In this document: piece after piece, positions 18,179-26,603 of the stretch | Position numbering within the stretch: position 1 is the first letter of the stretch | Layout: each line of letters begins with the position of its first letter | NCBI RefSeq assembly: GCF_017873435.1 | Contig: NZ_JAGGKG010000020.1 | Coordinates: 1-64,000, forward strand | Source of the DNA: Paenibacillus turicensis | GTDB lineage: Bacteria; Bacillota; Bacilli; Paenibacillales; Paenibacillaceae | DNA: 64,000 nucleotides | Direction: 5' to 3' | Position numbers and translations under genes: made by a program | The notes under the pieces: model-generated | Told to the model about the DNA's origin: nothing | Seen by the model: the letters and a program-made list of their open reading frames with translations, nothing else | Databases searched by the model: none

Positions 18179-18216
18179 CGTTGACATCAGGAAATGTTAA
18201 GGTGAGGTGATCTTCC

Positions 18217-19284
18217 TTGTTGGACCGACTTCAATCCTTAGCTGATCGCTATGAGAAGCTGAGCGAATTATTATGTGATCCCGATGTAGCTAGTGATACG
18301 AAGAAGCTAAGAGATTACTCCAAGGAGCAATCTGATTTACAGCCTGCGTATGAAGCTTATACGGAATATAAAAATGTCATGTCAGAGCTAGAAGCTGCAA
18401 AAGCAATGCAAGCGGAAAAGCTCGATGATGAAATGCGTGAAATGGTAAAAATAGAGATTGATGAGTTAAGTACAAGACAACGTGAGCTAGAAGAAAATAT
18501 TCGTGTATTGTTGCTCCCTAAAGATCCCAATGACGATAAAAACGTTATTGTGGAAATTCGTGGTGCAGCAGGTGGGGATGAGGCGGCATTATTTGCAGCA
18601 GACTTGTACCGAATGTATACACGTTTTGCAGATACACAAGGCTGGAAGGTCGATTTGATGGATGTGAATGAAAGTGATCTTGGTGGATTCAAAGAGGTTA
18701 TTTTCATGATTAACGGACGTGGTGCTTACAGTAAAATGAAATACGAAAGTGGTGCACACCGTGTGCAACGTATTCCTGCGACAGAATCAGGAGGACGTAT
18801 CCATACTTCAACTTCAACTGTAGCAGTAATGCCTGAGGCAGAAGAGGTCGACATTGAAATCTTGGACAAAGACATTCGTGTTGACACATTTTGTTCGAGT
18901 GGTGCAGGTGGTCAGTCCGTTAATACAACCAAATCAGCGGTACGTGTAACCCATATTCCTACAGGAATAGTGGCAACTTGTCAGGATGGAAAATCTCAAA
19001 ACTCTAATAAAGATAAAGCATTACAGGTGCTTCGTGCGCGTATCTCGGATATGATGCGTCAAGAAGAGGAAGCCAAATATGCAGGTGAACGGAAAAGTAA
19101 GGTGGGTACAGGAGATCGTAGTGAACGTATCCGTACTTACAACTATCCACAAAGCCGCGTAACGGATCATCGTATCGGTTTAACTTTGCATAAATTGGAT
19201 TCTGTGATGAACGGTGAAATTAATGAGTTTGTATCTGCATTAACGATTGCAGAGCAAGCAGAATTGATGGATAAAGGAGAATAA
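18217..19284 (+). CDS. prfA: peptide chain release factor 1
   Basis: RF1 recognises UAA and UAG stop codons and releases the finished chain. The 355-aa protein has the N-terminal coiled region, the GGQ catalytic motif in [20 protein letters not shown] (about residue 232), and the C-terminal region [17 protein letters not shown]. The start is TTG 18217, which gives the canonical MLDRL N-terminus and follows GGTGAGGTGAT. The next gene, prmC, methylates the glutamine of this GGQ and starts 4 bp after the stop, so the pair is translated from one mRNA. Confidence 0.95.
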   Translation: MLDRLQSLADRYEKLSELLCDPDVASDTKKLRDYSKEQSDLQPAYEAYTEYKNVMSELEAAKAMQAEKLDDEMREMVKIEIDELSTRQRELEENIRVLLLPKDPNDDKNVIVEIRGAAGGDEAALFAADLYRMYTRFADTQGWKVDLMDVNESDLGGFKEVIFMINGRGAYSKMKYESGAHRVQRIPATESGGRIHTSTSTVAVMPEAEEVDIEILDKDIRVDTFCSSGAGGQSVNTTKSAVRVTHIPTGIVATCQDGKSQNSNKDKALQVLRARISDMMRQEEEAKYAGERKSKVGTGDRSERIRTYNYPQSRVTDHRIGLTLHKLDSVMNGEINEFVSALTIAEQAELMDKGE

Positions 19285-19288
19285 CTCA

Positions 19289-20239
19289 TTGAACGATTGC
19301 AGATATATGTTATCTGATTCGCTCAATATTGCAGAAGCCCGTAATGAGGCTTCTTCTTTTTTAGAGCGAGCAGGTGTGAGTGAGGCTAAATCTAATGTAG
19401 AGCTATTGCTTAGACATGTGTTAGGTCTGTCAGGTGCAGCTTATTTAGCTGCGCTTCGTGATCCTTTTCCACAGGATAAGGCGGCTTTATGGCAAGAGGT
19501 TATTGAGCGCAAAGCGAAGGGAGAACCCGCCCAATATATTATTGGGGAGCAGGAGTTTTATGGACTGCCCTTTAAGGTGACGCCTGCAGTGCTGATTCCA
19601 CGTCCAGAGACGGAATTGCTTGTTGAAGCTGTGATTGAAGCGGGGGATGAGGTATGGTCGCGACAGAGATCGTCTACAACTACTTCATCTTCAACATTAA
19701 GAGAAGTGAAGCTCGATCAATTTGATACACAGCTTTTTCCCAAGGTGGTGGACATCGGTACAGGTAGTGGCGCCATTGCGGCGGCAGTGAAGCATCTACG
19801 TCCACAGTGGCAGGTAGAGGCAAGTGACATTTCTCCTGAAGCACTCCAAGTGGCGCGTGAAAATGTGGCTACACTTGGACTCGATGTTTCATTTCGTCAA
19901 GGTGATCTACTAGCTCCTTTTACAGGTGAGATGGTGGATATAGTCATTTCCAACCCTCCGTATATTCCTGCGTCTGATATGGAGGAGCTACAGCCAGAGG
20001 TGCGTGATTATGAGCCTAGAGGTGCACTGGATGGTGGGGATGATGGACTAAATCCATACCGAATCATGATGGAGCAGCTTCCTCTGTTGGCACAACCGCC
20101 TAAAGTAATCGGCTTTGAGCTTGGAATGGGACAAGCGGGAGAGGTAGCCGAGTTATTAAAGGAAACAGGGTTATTTAGAGAAATTCGCATTATACGTGAT
20201 CTGGCGGATATAGAGCGACATGTTATTGGACTTATTTAA
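19289..20239 (+). CDS. prmC: peptide chain release factor N5-glutamine methyltransferase
   Basis: PrmC uses S-adenosylmethionine to methylate the GGQ glutamine of release factors. The 316-aa protein has an N-terminal helical domain (LERAGVSEAKSNVELLL), the substrate-positioning PRPETELLVEAV, the SAM motif VDIGTGSGAIAAA, and the catalytic NPPY (ISNPPYIPASD, about residue 221). A serine/threonine-rich insertion (RQRSSTTTSSSTL, about residues 127-139) precedes the SAM motif and makes it longer than typical homologues. The start TTG 19289 follows GGAGAA by 8 bases; ATG 19307 is an alternative. Confidence 0.93.
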   Translation: MNDCRYMLSDSLNIAEARNEASSFLERAGVSEAKSNVELLLRHVLGLSGAAYLAALRDPFPQDKAALWQEVIERKAKGEPAQYIIGEQEFYGLPFKVTPAVLIPRPETELLVEAVIEAGDEVWSRQRSSTTTSSSTLREVKLDQFDTQLFPKVVDIGTGSGAIAAAVKHLRPQWQVEASDISPEALQVARENVATLGLDVSFRQGDLLAPFTGEMVDIVISNPPYIPASDMEELQPEVRDYEPRGALDGGDDGLNPYRIMMEQLPLLAQPPKVIGFELGMGQAGEVAELLKETGLFREIRIIRDLADIERHVIGLI

Positions 20240-20273
20240 GTTTTGTTAAGTGGAAAAGGTAGGGGATATTAGT

Positions 20274-20885
20274 ATGAATCTAGATTTAAATCAAAATGAA
20301 AGCATGAACACGAAACAAACACCTGCTATACAGTTTCAATTTGATCAATTCCCTATGCTTCATACAGAGCGTTGTAATTTAAGGGAAGCCATGGACGAGG
20401 ATCATGTTTTGCTACTAGAATTGTATGGCAATCCTAAGGTGGTGGAATTTTTACCACTGGATACCTTCACATCACTAGAGGATGCTGAGGGAGAGATTAG
20501 TTGGTATCGTTCCATTTTTAAAAATAAAACTGGGCTACGCTGGATTATTGAGGATCGAGAATCTGGCAAAGCGATTGGCACTTGTGGATTTTTAGGGTAC
20601 GAGTCCGAGCATTATCGGGCTGAGCTTGGTTATGATCTGCTTGAAGACTATTGGGGAAAAGGGATTATGCGAGAGGTTATACAGGAAATCTCTACTTTTG
20701 GCTTTGAAAATCTAGGCCTAAATAAAATTGAAGCCAAAATCACACCTGAAAATATAGCCTCACAACGGCTGCTAGAAAAGCTAGGGTTTTCCCGTGAAGG
20801 CCTACTAAGACAACATGAATTTGAAAAAGGAAGCTTTGTTGATATATTAGTGATGGCTAAGCTAAAAGCAGAACATCTTGGTTAA
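20274..20885 (+). CDS. GNAT-family acetyltransferase (RimJ/RimL type)
   Basis: This 203-aa protein resembles ribosomal-protein N-terminal or antibiotic acetyltransferases of the Acetyltransf_3 group. Diagnostic stretches are LHTERCNLREA at the domain start, GYDLLEDYWGKGIMREV (acetyl-CoA loop), and KIEAKITPENIASQRLLEKLGFSREG. The first ~25 residues (MNLDLNQNESMNTKQTP) are an extra polar leader. ATG 20274 is preferred, about 10 bases after GGTAGGGG. It belongs to the end of the prfA-prmC transcript but is not part of the usual conserved order, so it is probably an accessory gene. Substrate unknown. Confidence 0.75.
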   Translation: MNLDLNQNESMNTKQTPAIQFQFDQFPMLHTERCNLREAMDEDHVLLLELYGNPKVVEFLPLDTFTSLEDAEGEISWYRSIFKNKTGLRWIIEDRESGKAIGTCGFLGYESEHYRAELGYDLLEDYWGKGIMREVIQEISTFGFENLGLNKIEAKITPENIASQRLLEKLGFSREGLLRQHEFEKGSFVDILVMAKLKAEHLG

Positions 20886-20921
20886 TAAAAGGAACGTATT
20901 AGTTTATAAGATTGATATAAC

Positions 20922-20958
20922 GGGGTCATGTGAGGTGTATACACAAGGCTCTTTTTTT
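20922..20958 (+). terminator. terminator after the prfA-prmC-GNAT unit
   Basis: GGGTCATGTG near 20923 pairs with CACAAGGCTC (20942-20951), with two wobbles and one mismatch, followed by TTTTTTT. Confidence 0.6.
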
Positions 20959-20984
20959 ATACCTTCATCCACGCATAAACAGAG

Positions 20985-21860
20985 CTATTTTATTGGAATA
21001 TATAAATCTATCATAGAATCAGGATGATCATATCCTAAGTATCGGTGATCATATAACTCTAGATCCTCTCGATCATCGACCTCCTCTTTGGTGTTAAGAA
21101 GCCATGTCCCCCAAATATAATTAAAGGTCTGGAGAAGATTGCGTATAGAGCCCTTATGGGTGAATACAGCGTAACGTCCACCTGTAATCATCTTTTGAAC
21201 AAAATGTCCAGGAAGCCCATTAAAAGAGTCCACTTCTATACCCACAACCTCTGTATATCGTATTTCAGGACTCATTGAATAGATATCGTTTTCGTTACAA
21301 GCTTCACAGATCCCAAAACAACGCTTTGGCACAGAGAGATGCGGAATCTGAGTATGCATATTAGAAAATTGATGCCATAGCATTGCGATTTTATTGTCCT
21401 GAAGTGAGGTCTCTCCACGTATTCCAGCCACCTTAATCTCAGGAAGTTCTACAATTTCAGGATGTACAGTCACATTTGAAGTAATGTGCTCAAGTAAGTC
21501 GGAGTGGAGCTTAGTTTTAGATCCAACAAACGTTTCAAGTCGATTGATACGGTATTCCTGTGGACTAACCTTATATATAAATTTAAAGGCACGACTATAC
21601 GACTCAGGCGATTCAAAGCCGCTTTCAAGGGCAATATCTATAATCTTTTTGTTGGTAAATAGCAAGCTCTGTGCGCTATTCGCTAAACGACGTTTCTTAA
21701 TGTAGCTACCGATACTTTCACCTAATATCGCAGTGAATTGACGGTTTAAATGATAATATGAGTATCCAGCCGCCTTCGCTACATCCTCTACCTTGATTGC
21801 CCCACCAAGGTTTTCCTCGATATATACAATTGCCTGTTCTAAAGTTAATCGATAGTCCAC
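20985..21860 (-). CDS. AraC-family regulator with GyrI-like effector domain
   Basis: This 291-aa protein has an N-terminal double helix-turn-helix (LEQAIVYIEENLGG, KVEDVAKAAGYSYYHLNRQF, and DIALESGFESPESYSRAFK, ending near residue 105) and a C-terminal GyrI/SoxS-type small-molecule domain (about 125-291, with GYDHPDSMIDLYIPIK at the end). Such proteins usually sense amphipathic drugs or metabolites. The start at 21860 has GAGGAGGGCTCC upstream on its strand. It lies 19 bp downstream of the C45 hydrolase gene and is very likely co-transcribed with it, so it may regulate that operon. No evidence for a ligand. Confidence 0.8.
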   Translation of the reverse strand: MDYRLTLEQAIVYIEENLGGAIKVEDVAKAAGYSYYHLNRQFTAILGESIGSYIKKRRLANSAQSLLFTNKKIIDIALESGFESPESYSRAFKFIYKVSPQEYRINRLETFVGSKTKLHSDLLEHITSNVTVHPEIVELPEIKVAGIRGETSLQDNKIAMLWHQFSNMHTQIPHLSVPKRCFGICEACNENDIYSMSPEIRYTEVVGIEVDSFNGLPGHFVQKMITGGRYAVFTHKGSIRNLLQTFNYIWGTWLLNTKEEVDDREDLELYDHRYLGYDHPDSMIDLYIPIK

Positions 21861-21879
21861 AGGAGCCCTCCTCTAATAA

Positions 21880-22998
21880 TTACAATAAATTATGAACTTG
21901 AAACATCTCCTTAGGTGCTTTCTCCATAACAATTTGAATTTGGTTCGTAGTATCTGGTAAGGGATGCTTGATATCATATGTTCTCCATCCATTCTCAGCT
22001 CGGCCACCCCAACATAGTTCTAATAAACCGTCTGCGGGTGAAATCACCATACTTTTTGTCGTGCCAAAGAAGTCCTCAAAGTAATGAGCGCATAGCCCTT
22101 GGGGGTATTTAGACAGTAGCATATTCTTCAGATGTTCGCTGGTTATCCCAGATAACCCTTCTAACTGTGACTCGATCCATTTGCCTCGCACCAGTGAGTG
22201 AACTGCTGCTATAGGCTCATGGGGAAATAGCTCTGGGAAAACGGGATGATTGGTTGTCCAAAGGGATTGATCTTGTGTATCCGAATGAATCCATTTGGTT
22301 GCCTGATACCCGTCTATTATTTCTACTAAGGCAGCATTCCCCTTTTTATCTACTAGCATTAGGTTAACATTGCATGCAATTGGCATCCCCTTCATATACT
22401 TTAGACATTCTTCTACATCCTTACAATTCTCAAGTAAAGCCCGAATGACAGCCCAGAAATGAAGTCCCTTGATTTTTGGTGCACGCATAAAGGGGAGAGC
22501 TCCTACGGGGAATCCACAAGCGCTCATGGTTACAGCAAGTCCGTGTTCATTAAATCCATCATCTCGCCCGAAGCCGATCGTACTAGTACCCATGTGTGTA
22601 TATTTGCCTTTCACCGAAGTTCTAACGAGCACAAAATCTTCAATCTGGTGATTAAATTCATAGTTACGGGCTAATAGAGGCTTATTATTTGCAGTTATGC
22701 TTGGTAAAACAGCAATTTGACTACATCTCGGAACCAGATATGTCATTGCATAGTATGCGATTTGTCTTGAATCCACTTCAAGTGCATCTGCGAAGCCTTG
22801 AATTTCTTCTGTAACTCCGAGACACCACCTATCTAATAAATTCATTGCTTCTTGAACCTGTTTTTGACCAAATCCTTCAAGTGGACGAGTGTGACTCTCC
22901 TTGAGTGCAGGAATTTGGGCAGCTATTGTCCCCAACTTAAAGCCGATCTCATAGTTGGAACCTTGTAAATTAAGTGTATGAGTTGGAATATTTAACAT
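21880..22998 (-). CDS. C45-family Ntn hydrolase/acyltransferase-like protein
   Basis: This 372-aa protein resembles the C45 family related to acyl-CoA:6-aminopenicillanate acyltransferase and choloylglycine-hydrolase-like linear amide hydrolases. These are activated by self-cleavage before a catalytic Cys. Cys92 in VPRCSQIAV is the likely nucleophile, followed by LLARNYEFNHQIEDFVLVRT and the domain core TIGFGRDDGFNEHGLAVTMSACG. No signal peptide is visible, so it probably acts in the cytoplasm. Substrate unknown. The start at 22998 follows AAAGGAGG on its strand, and a promoter is present at 23047-23076. It is the first gene of an operon with an AraC/GyrI regulator. Confidence 0.7.
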   Translation of the reverse strand: MLNIPTHTLNLQGSNYEIGFKLGTIAAQIPALKESHTRPLEGFGQKQVQEAMNLLDRWCLGVTEEIQGFADALEVDSRQIAYYAMTYLVPRCSQIAVLPSITANNKPLLARNYEFNHQIEDFVLVRTSVKGKYTHMGTSTIGFGRDDGFNEHGLAVTMSACGFPVGALPFMRAPKIKGLHFWAVIRALLENCKDVEECLKYMKGMPIACNVNLMLVDKKGNAALVEIIDGYQATKWIHSDTQDQSLWTTNHPVFPELFPHEPIAAVHSLVRGKWIESQLEGLSGITSEHLKNMLLSKYPQGLCAHYFEDFFGTTKSMVISPADGLLELCWGGRAENGWRTYDIKHPLPDTTNQIQIVMEKAPKEMFQVHNLL

Positions 22999-23046
22999 GG
23001 TGTTTGCCTCCTTTTTTTCAGTGTAACGTCAAGAAGGAAGGTATAC

Positions 23047-23076
23047 ATGATATTTTCTGCTGTTTTTAATTGTAAA
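23047..23076 (-). promoter_or_regulatory. promoter of the C45 hydrolase-AraC operon
   Basis: On the minus strand, -35 TTTACA (23071-23076) and -10 TATCAT (23047-23052), 18 bp apart, about 50 bp before the start codon. Confidence 0.45.
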
Positions 23077-23164
23077 GCTCATTAGAAACTTTTCCGTGTT
23101 TATTTTCGTTTAACTATTCATAAGCAATGGAATAGCCATGAAATCAAAATTTTTGTTATTAGAC

Positions 23165-23193
23165 TTAACCACCTTTGTGCCGTACAATACAAT
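23165..23193 (+). promoter_or_regulatory. promoter of the rodA-like gene
   Basis: -35 TTAACC (23165-23170) and -10 TACAAT (23188-23193) with 17 bp between, 41 bp before the start codon. Confidence 0.5.
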
Positions 23194-23233
23194 AGAACAG
23201 AAATGAGCTAGTGGCTAGGAGGAGAACATACAA

Positions 23234-24412
23234 ATGCTAAATAAGCTCAAAAAAATTGATTTTGTCATTGTAGTTATTCTGGCGCTGTTAATGGTGATCA
23301 GTATAACTGTGTTATACAGTGCAACGACAAACACAGCCTATCATGGGTATCATATAAAAATGCTTCGTTTTTATTTGTTAGGTTTTGTTGCCTTCGCTGG
23401 GATTTCATTAATTGATTTTAAAATTTTTATGAAATATGCACCTTATATTTACGGAGTGGGTTTGTTACTAATCATAGCAGTTATGTTTATTGGTAACACG
23501 TATTACAATGCAACAGGTTGGATGACCTTGCCTGGTGGGATTAGCTTTCAGCCTGCCGAATTTTTTAAATTAGTACTAATTATTTCATTGGCATATGTGC
23601 TTATTCGCAAGCGCAAGCAGAGCTTACGTTTTTGGCGCGATGTGATGCCGATTTGCCTCATCACCTTTATCCCTTTTGCGATCGTTATGAAACAAAACGA
23701 CTTGGGGAATGCACTAAGCTACCTTGTTATATTAGTTGGCATGCTGTGGATTGGGAATGTAAAGTATACTCATGCGTTGATCGCATTGGCGATATTTGCA
23801 GGTTCTCTGTTTGGGGGAATTACTGCGTATAAAACCTATCATGATGATCTCTATAAATATTTTGAGAAAATTAATCGTGAGCACTGGGTTGAGCGGATTG
23901 ATCCTTGGTTGGTGCCAGAAAAGGCGACAGACAAAGCGATTTATCACACCAAAAATGCGAAGCTAGCGATCGCATCTGGTGGTATGACAGGTGAAGGTTT
24001 TATGAAGGGCGAAACCGTTCAGTCTGAGCGTGTACCACTCACCTATTCAGATTCTATTTTTGTTGTGGTCGCAGAGGAATTTGGATTTATTGGTTCATCG
24101 ATTTTGTTATTACTGTATTTTGTCCTTATTCACCGACTTATTTTGATTTGTTTGGAATCGCGAGACCATACAGGGCCGTACCTAATTGTAGGTATTGTAG
24201 CTATGCTACTGTATCAGATTTTTGAAAATATCGGTATGTTCATTGGCTTAATGCCATTAACAGGAATCACATTGCCATTTATAAGCTTTGGCGGTACGTC
24301 ACTGATCATTAATATGGCATGTATGGGTGTAGCGATGAGTGTTAAAATATATGGTAACGAAAAAGAAGCGGAGCATGTTAGCGAATCTGGTTATACAATG
24401 TCCAAAGTATAA
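23234..24412 (+). CDS. SEDS-family peptidoglycan glycosyltransferase (RodA/FtsW type)
   Basis: This 392-aa polytopic protein belongs to the SEDS family, which polymerises lipid II into glycan strands for elongation (RodA), division (FtsW) or the spore (SpoVE). Family stretches are ATGWMTLPGGISFQPAEFFKLVLI (substrate-site loop), QNDLGNALSYLVI, the Asp-containing SDSIFVVVAEEFGFIGS and the C-terminal GLMPLTGITLPFISFGGTS. About ten hydrophobic segments are visible. RodA is the best guess from the sequence and the location near prfA/spoIIR, but SpoVE- or FtsW-like roles cannot be excluded. A strong terminator at 24432 makes it monocistronic. Confidence 0.85.
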   Translation: MLNKLKKIDFVIVVILALLMVISITVLYSATTNTAYHGYHIKMLRFYLLGFVAFAGISLIDFKIFMKYAPYIYGVGLLLIIAVMFIGNTYYNATGWMTLPGGISFQPAEFFKLVLIISLAYVLIRKRKQSLRFWRDVMPICLITFIPFAIVMKQNDLGNALSYLVILVGMLWIGNVKYTHALIALAIFAGSLFGGITAYKTYHDDLYKYFEKINREHWVERIDPWLVPEKATDKAIYHTKNAKLAIASGGMTGEGFMKGETVQSERVPLTYSDSIFVVVAEEFGFIGSSILLLLYFVLIHRLILICLESRDHTGPYLIVGIVAMLLYQIFENIGMFIGLMPLTGITLPFISFGGTSLIINMACMGVAMSVKIYGNEKEAEHVSESGYTMSKV

Positions 24413-24431
24413 ATTTTTGATAAGAATGATC

Positions 24432-24483
24432 GAGCTATTACTTCAAGCACACAATTATTGTGCAAGTAATGGCTCTTTTTTTT
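24432..24483 (+). terminator. terminator after the SEDS gene
   Basis: GAGCTATTACTT (24432-24443) pairs with AAGTAATGGCTC (24464-24475), with an inner GCAC/GTGC stem, followed by TTTTTTTT. Confidence 0.9.
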
Positions 24484-24513
24484 GAACTCTTTTAAAAGTT
24501 TAATAGATTACTA

Positions 24514-24543
24514 GTTTAGATCCCCTAATTGCTGGACATACTG
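24514..24543 (+). promoter_or_regulatory. sigma-F-type promoter of spoIIR
   Basis: -35 GTTTA (24514-24518) and -10 GGACATACTG (24534-24543) with a 15-bp spacer fit the sigma-F consensus (GYWTA and GGNRANAHTR), with one mismatch at the fourth -10 base. spoIIR is a sigma-F gene in B. subtilis. Confidence 0.7.
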
Positions 24544-24584
24544 AAAACATAAAGCAACGAAGTAATGAAGGGGTGTTTGTAATC

Positions 24585-25223
24585 ATGAATTCATCTAAAA
24601 AGCAAGCTGCAATTATTGTATTTATTATTTTTATGTTAGTGATGTCATGGGAGTCTCAAAAAATAGATGCTGCTGTCGTAGACAATCAAATTCCGAGTGA
24701 TGCGATTCGTCTTAGAATTTTAGCTAACTCTGATGGAGCAGGCGATCAAGTATTGAAACGTCGTGTGCGTGATGCGGTTGTTGAACAAATGAATGAGTGG
24801 GTGAAGCAGTTAGATGAACCCCAAAACGTTGAACATGCCCGTAAGCTGATCGCTTCCCATTTATCAGAAATCGAAACGACAGTAGGTAATACTTTGAAAG
24901 CAAGCGGGTATAACTATACTTATCATGTAGAGCTAGGTAAGGTTCCTTTCCCTACTAAAATGTATGGGGGCGCTGTTTATCCAGCAGGTGATTATGAGGC
25001 GGTTCGAGTAACTTTAGGCAAAGGGGAAGGGAAAAACTGGTGGTGTGTATTGTTTCCGCCGCTTTGCTTCGTAGATGCAGGAAGTGGAGATGCATTAGCT
25101 TCTGCGGATGCTGCAAATGTAACTGAGGGGACACAAGCAAGTCCAGAAAATACAGAAGTGCGCTTTTTCCTTTGGGACATGCTTACCTCCTTATGGGGAT
25201 GGGTTACAGGTTTGTTTGCCTAA
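24585..25223 (+). CDS. spoIIR: stage II sporulation protein R
   Basis: SpoIIR is secreted from the forespore and signals across the septum to SpoIIGA, which then activates pro-sigma-E in the mother cell. The 212-aa protein starts with an N-terminal hydrophobic export segment (residues about 6-22) and then the family domain: IRLRILANSDGAGDQVLKRRVRDAVVEQMN and KVPFPTKMYGGAVYPAGDYEAVRVTLGKGEGKNWWCVLFPPLCFVD. ATG 24585 is preferred, with GAAGGGG upstream; GTG 24573 overlaps that site. The gene is in its usual position after prfA-prmC and has its own sigma-F-type promoter. Confidence 0.95.
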   Translation: MNSSKKQAAIIVFIIFMLVMSWESQKIDAAVVDNQIPSDAIRLRILANSDGAGDQVLKRRVRDAVVEQMNEWVKQLDEPQNVEHARKLIASHLSEIETTVGNTLKASGYNYTYHVELGKVPFPTKMYGGAVYPAGDYEAVRVTLGKGEGKNWWCVLFPPLCFVDAGSGDALASADAANVTEGTQASPENTEVRFFLWDMLTSLWGWVTGLFA

Positions 25224-25275
25224 TCCTTCGTGTTATAATCTAATATTATTAAACTATAATTGACATAGATTCGGG

Positions 25276-26568
25276 ATGATAGAATTGACAAGTACAGATA
25301 ACAATGGTGAACAGTATAATTTTAAGGCTGTCGACAAGCAAGGCTGGGGAGAGACACATTGGTGGAATGTGTTGCCCCTAGTTTCTAGCTTTGATCTAAG
25401 CTATGAGGGCGAAGGTCATGATGAAAATTACGTTGATGACAGTTCAGGTGAGCTAGAGGATGCTAGAGCAGCGATGCTAGAAGCGGCGGAGGTGCTTGCG
25501 CATGGGGGGACTGTTGCATTTCCGACAGAAACCGTATATGGGCTTGGGGCAGATGCAAGAAATACAGAAGCGGTACAGCGTATTTTTACTGCAAAAGGTA
25601 GACCCGCTGACAATCCACTTATCGTCCATATTGCGAAAAAAGAGCAGCTAGCTGAATTGGTGATGGGTATAAATAAAACCGAAGAGGTACTGATCCAGCA
25701 TTTTTGGCCAGGACCGTTAACCTTAGTGCTCCCTGTAAAGCAGGGGGCTGTTTCGCCGTTGGTCACAGCAGGCTTATCTACAGTTGCGGTACGAATGCCT
25801 GATCATGAGATCGCATTACAGCTTATAGCAGCGTCTAACTGCCCAATCGCCGCACCAAGTGCGAATCGTTCTGGTCGCCCAAGTCCAACAAAAGCAAGAC
25901 ATGTTGGGGAGGATTTAGCTGGATCAATTTCTGGAATCGTGGATGGAGGAGCAACGGGAGTTGGTGTCGAATCTACAGTAGTGCAGGTGGAAAAAGAAGG
26001 GAATATCACGATCCTTCGCCCAGGTGGAATTACAATCGAGCAGCTATCTGCGCTCCAATTAGGTGAGGTTAAGCTTGATCCAGCTCTGCTAGTAGATACA
26101 ACGAACCTAAACCCTGACGGAACACTGCAAAATGACATAAAAAGCTTCTTCATGGAAAATGCATCAAACAAAAATCAGGAACAAGCTTCTGTGACACCTA
26201 AGTCACCAGGCATGAAATACAAGCATTACGCACCACGTGGGCAATTATACATTGTTAGAGGGGAAGACCCTAACCAAATTTCCACTTATATTCAGGCAGG
26301 GCTAGCACGAGCCAAGGCACAACAGGAAAAGACTGGTGTAATTGCGTTTGAAGAACAGATTGCCAACTATGATGCAGATGTAGTGGTTTCTTTAGGGGCA
26401 ATGAAGCATTTGGAAACGGCGGCTCATCGGCTCTATGATGCATTAAGAACAATGGACGAGCAAGAGGTCACTTTTATATTAGCAGAAGGTTGCTCAGAGC
26501 AAGGGGTTGGCGCTGCAATTATGAATCGGTTGCTAAAGGCGGCGGGCCATCGGATCGTTGATCTTTAA
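25276..26568 (+). CDS. ywlC: L-threonylcarbamoyladenylate synthase
   Basis: This enzyme makes threonylcarbamoyl-AMP from Thr, bicarbonate and ATP for the t6A37 modification of ANN-decoding tRNAs. The 430-aa protein is a full-length Sua5: a YrdC-type domain (GGTVAFPTETVYGLGADARN, KGRPADNPLIVHI, FWPGPLTLVLP, CPIAAPSANRSGRPSPT) and a C-terminal Sua5 domain. It is longer than B. subtilis YwlC (346 aa). The excess is an acidic N-terminal extension of about 60 residues and a linker rich in Asn/Gln/Ser. ATG 25276 has only a weak ribosome site, so part of the N-terminal extension may not be translated. Confidence 0.9.
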   Translation: MIELTSTDNNGEQYNFKAVDKQGWGETHWWNVLPLVSSFDLSYEGEGHDENYVDDSSGELEDARAAMLEAAEVLAHGGTVAFPTETVYGLGADARNTEAVQRIFTAKGRPADNPLIVHIAKKEQLAELVMGINKTEEVLIQHFWPGPLTLVLPVKQGAVSPLVTAGLSTVAVRMPDHEIALQLIAASNCPIAAPSANRSGRPSPTKARHVGEDLAGSISGIVDGGATGVGVESTVVQVEKEGNITILRPGGITIEQLSALQLGEVKLDPALLVDTTNLNPDGTLQNDIKSFFMENASNKNQEQASVTPKSPGMKYKHYAPRGQLYIVRGEDPNQISTYIQAGLARAKAQQEKTGVIAFEEQIANYDADVVVSLGAMKHLETAAHRLYDALRTMDEQEVTFILAEGCSEQGVGAAIMNRLLKAAGHRIVDL

Positions 26569-26603
26569 CTTTTATATAAAAAACGAAAGGAGAGTGATCG
26601 CCT

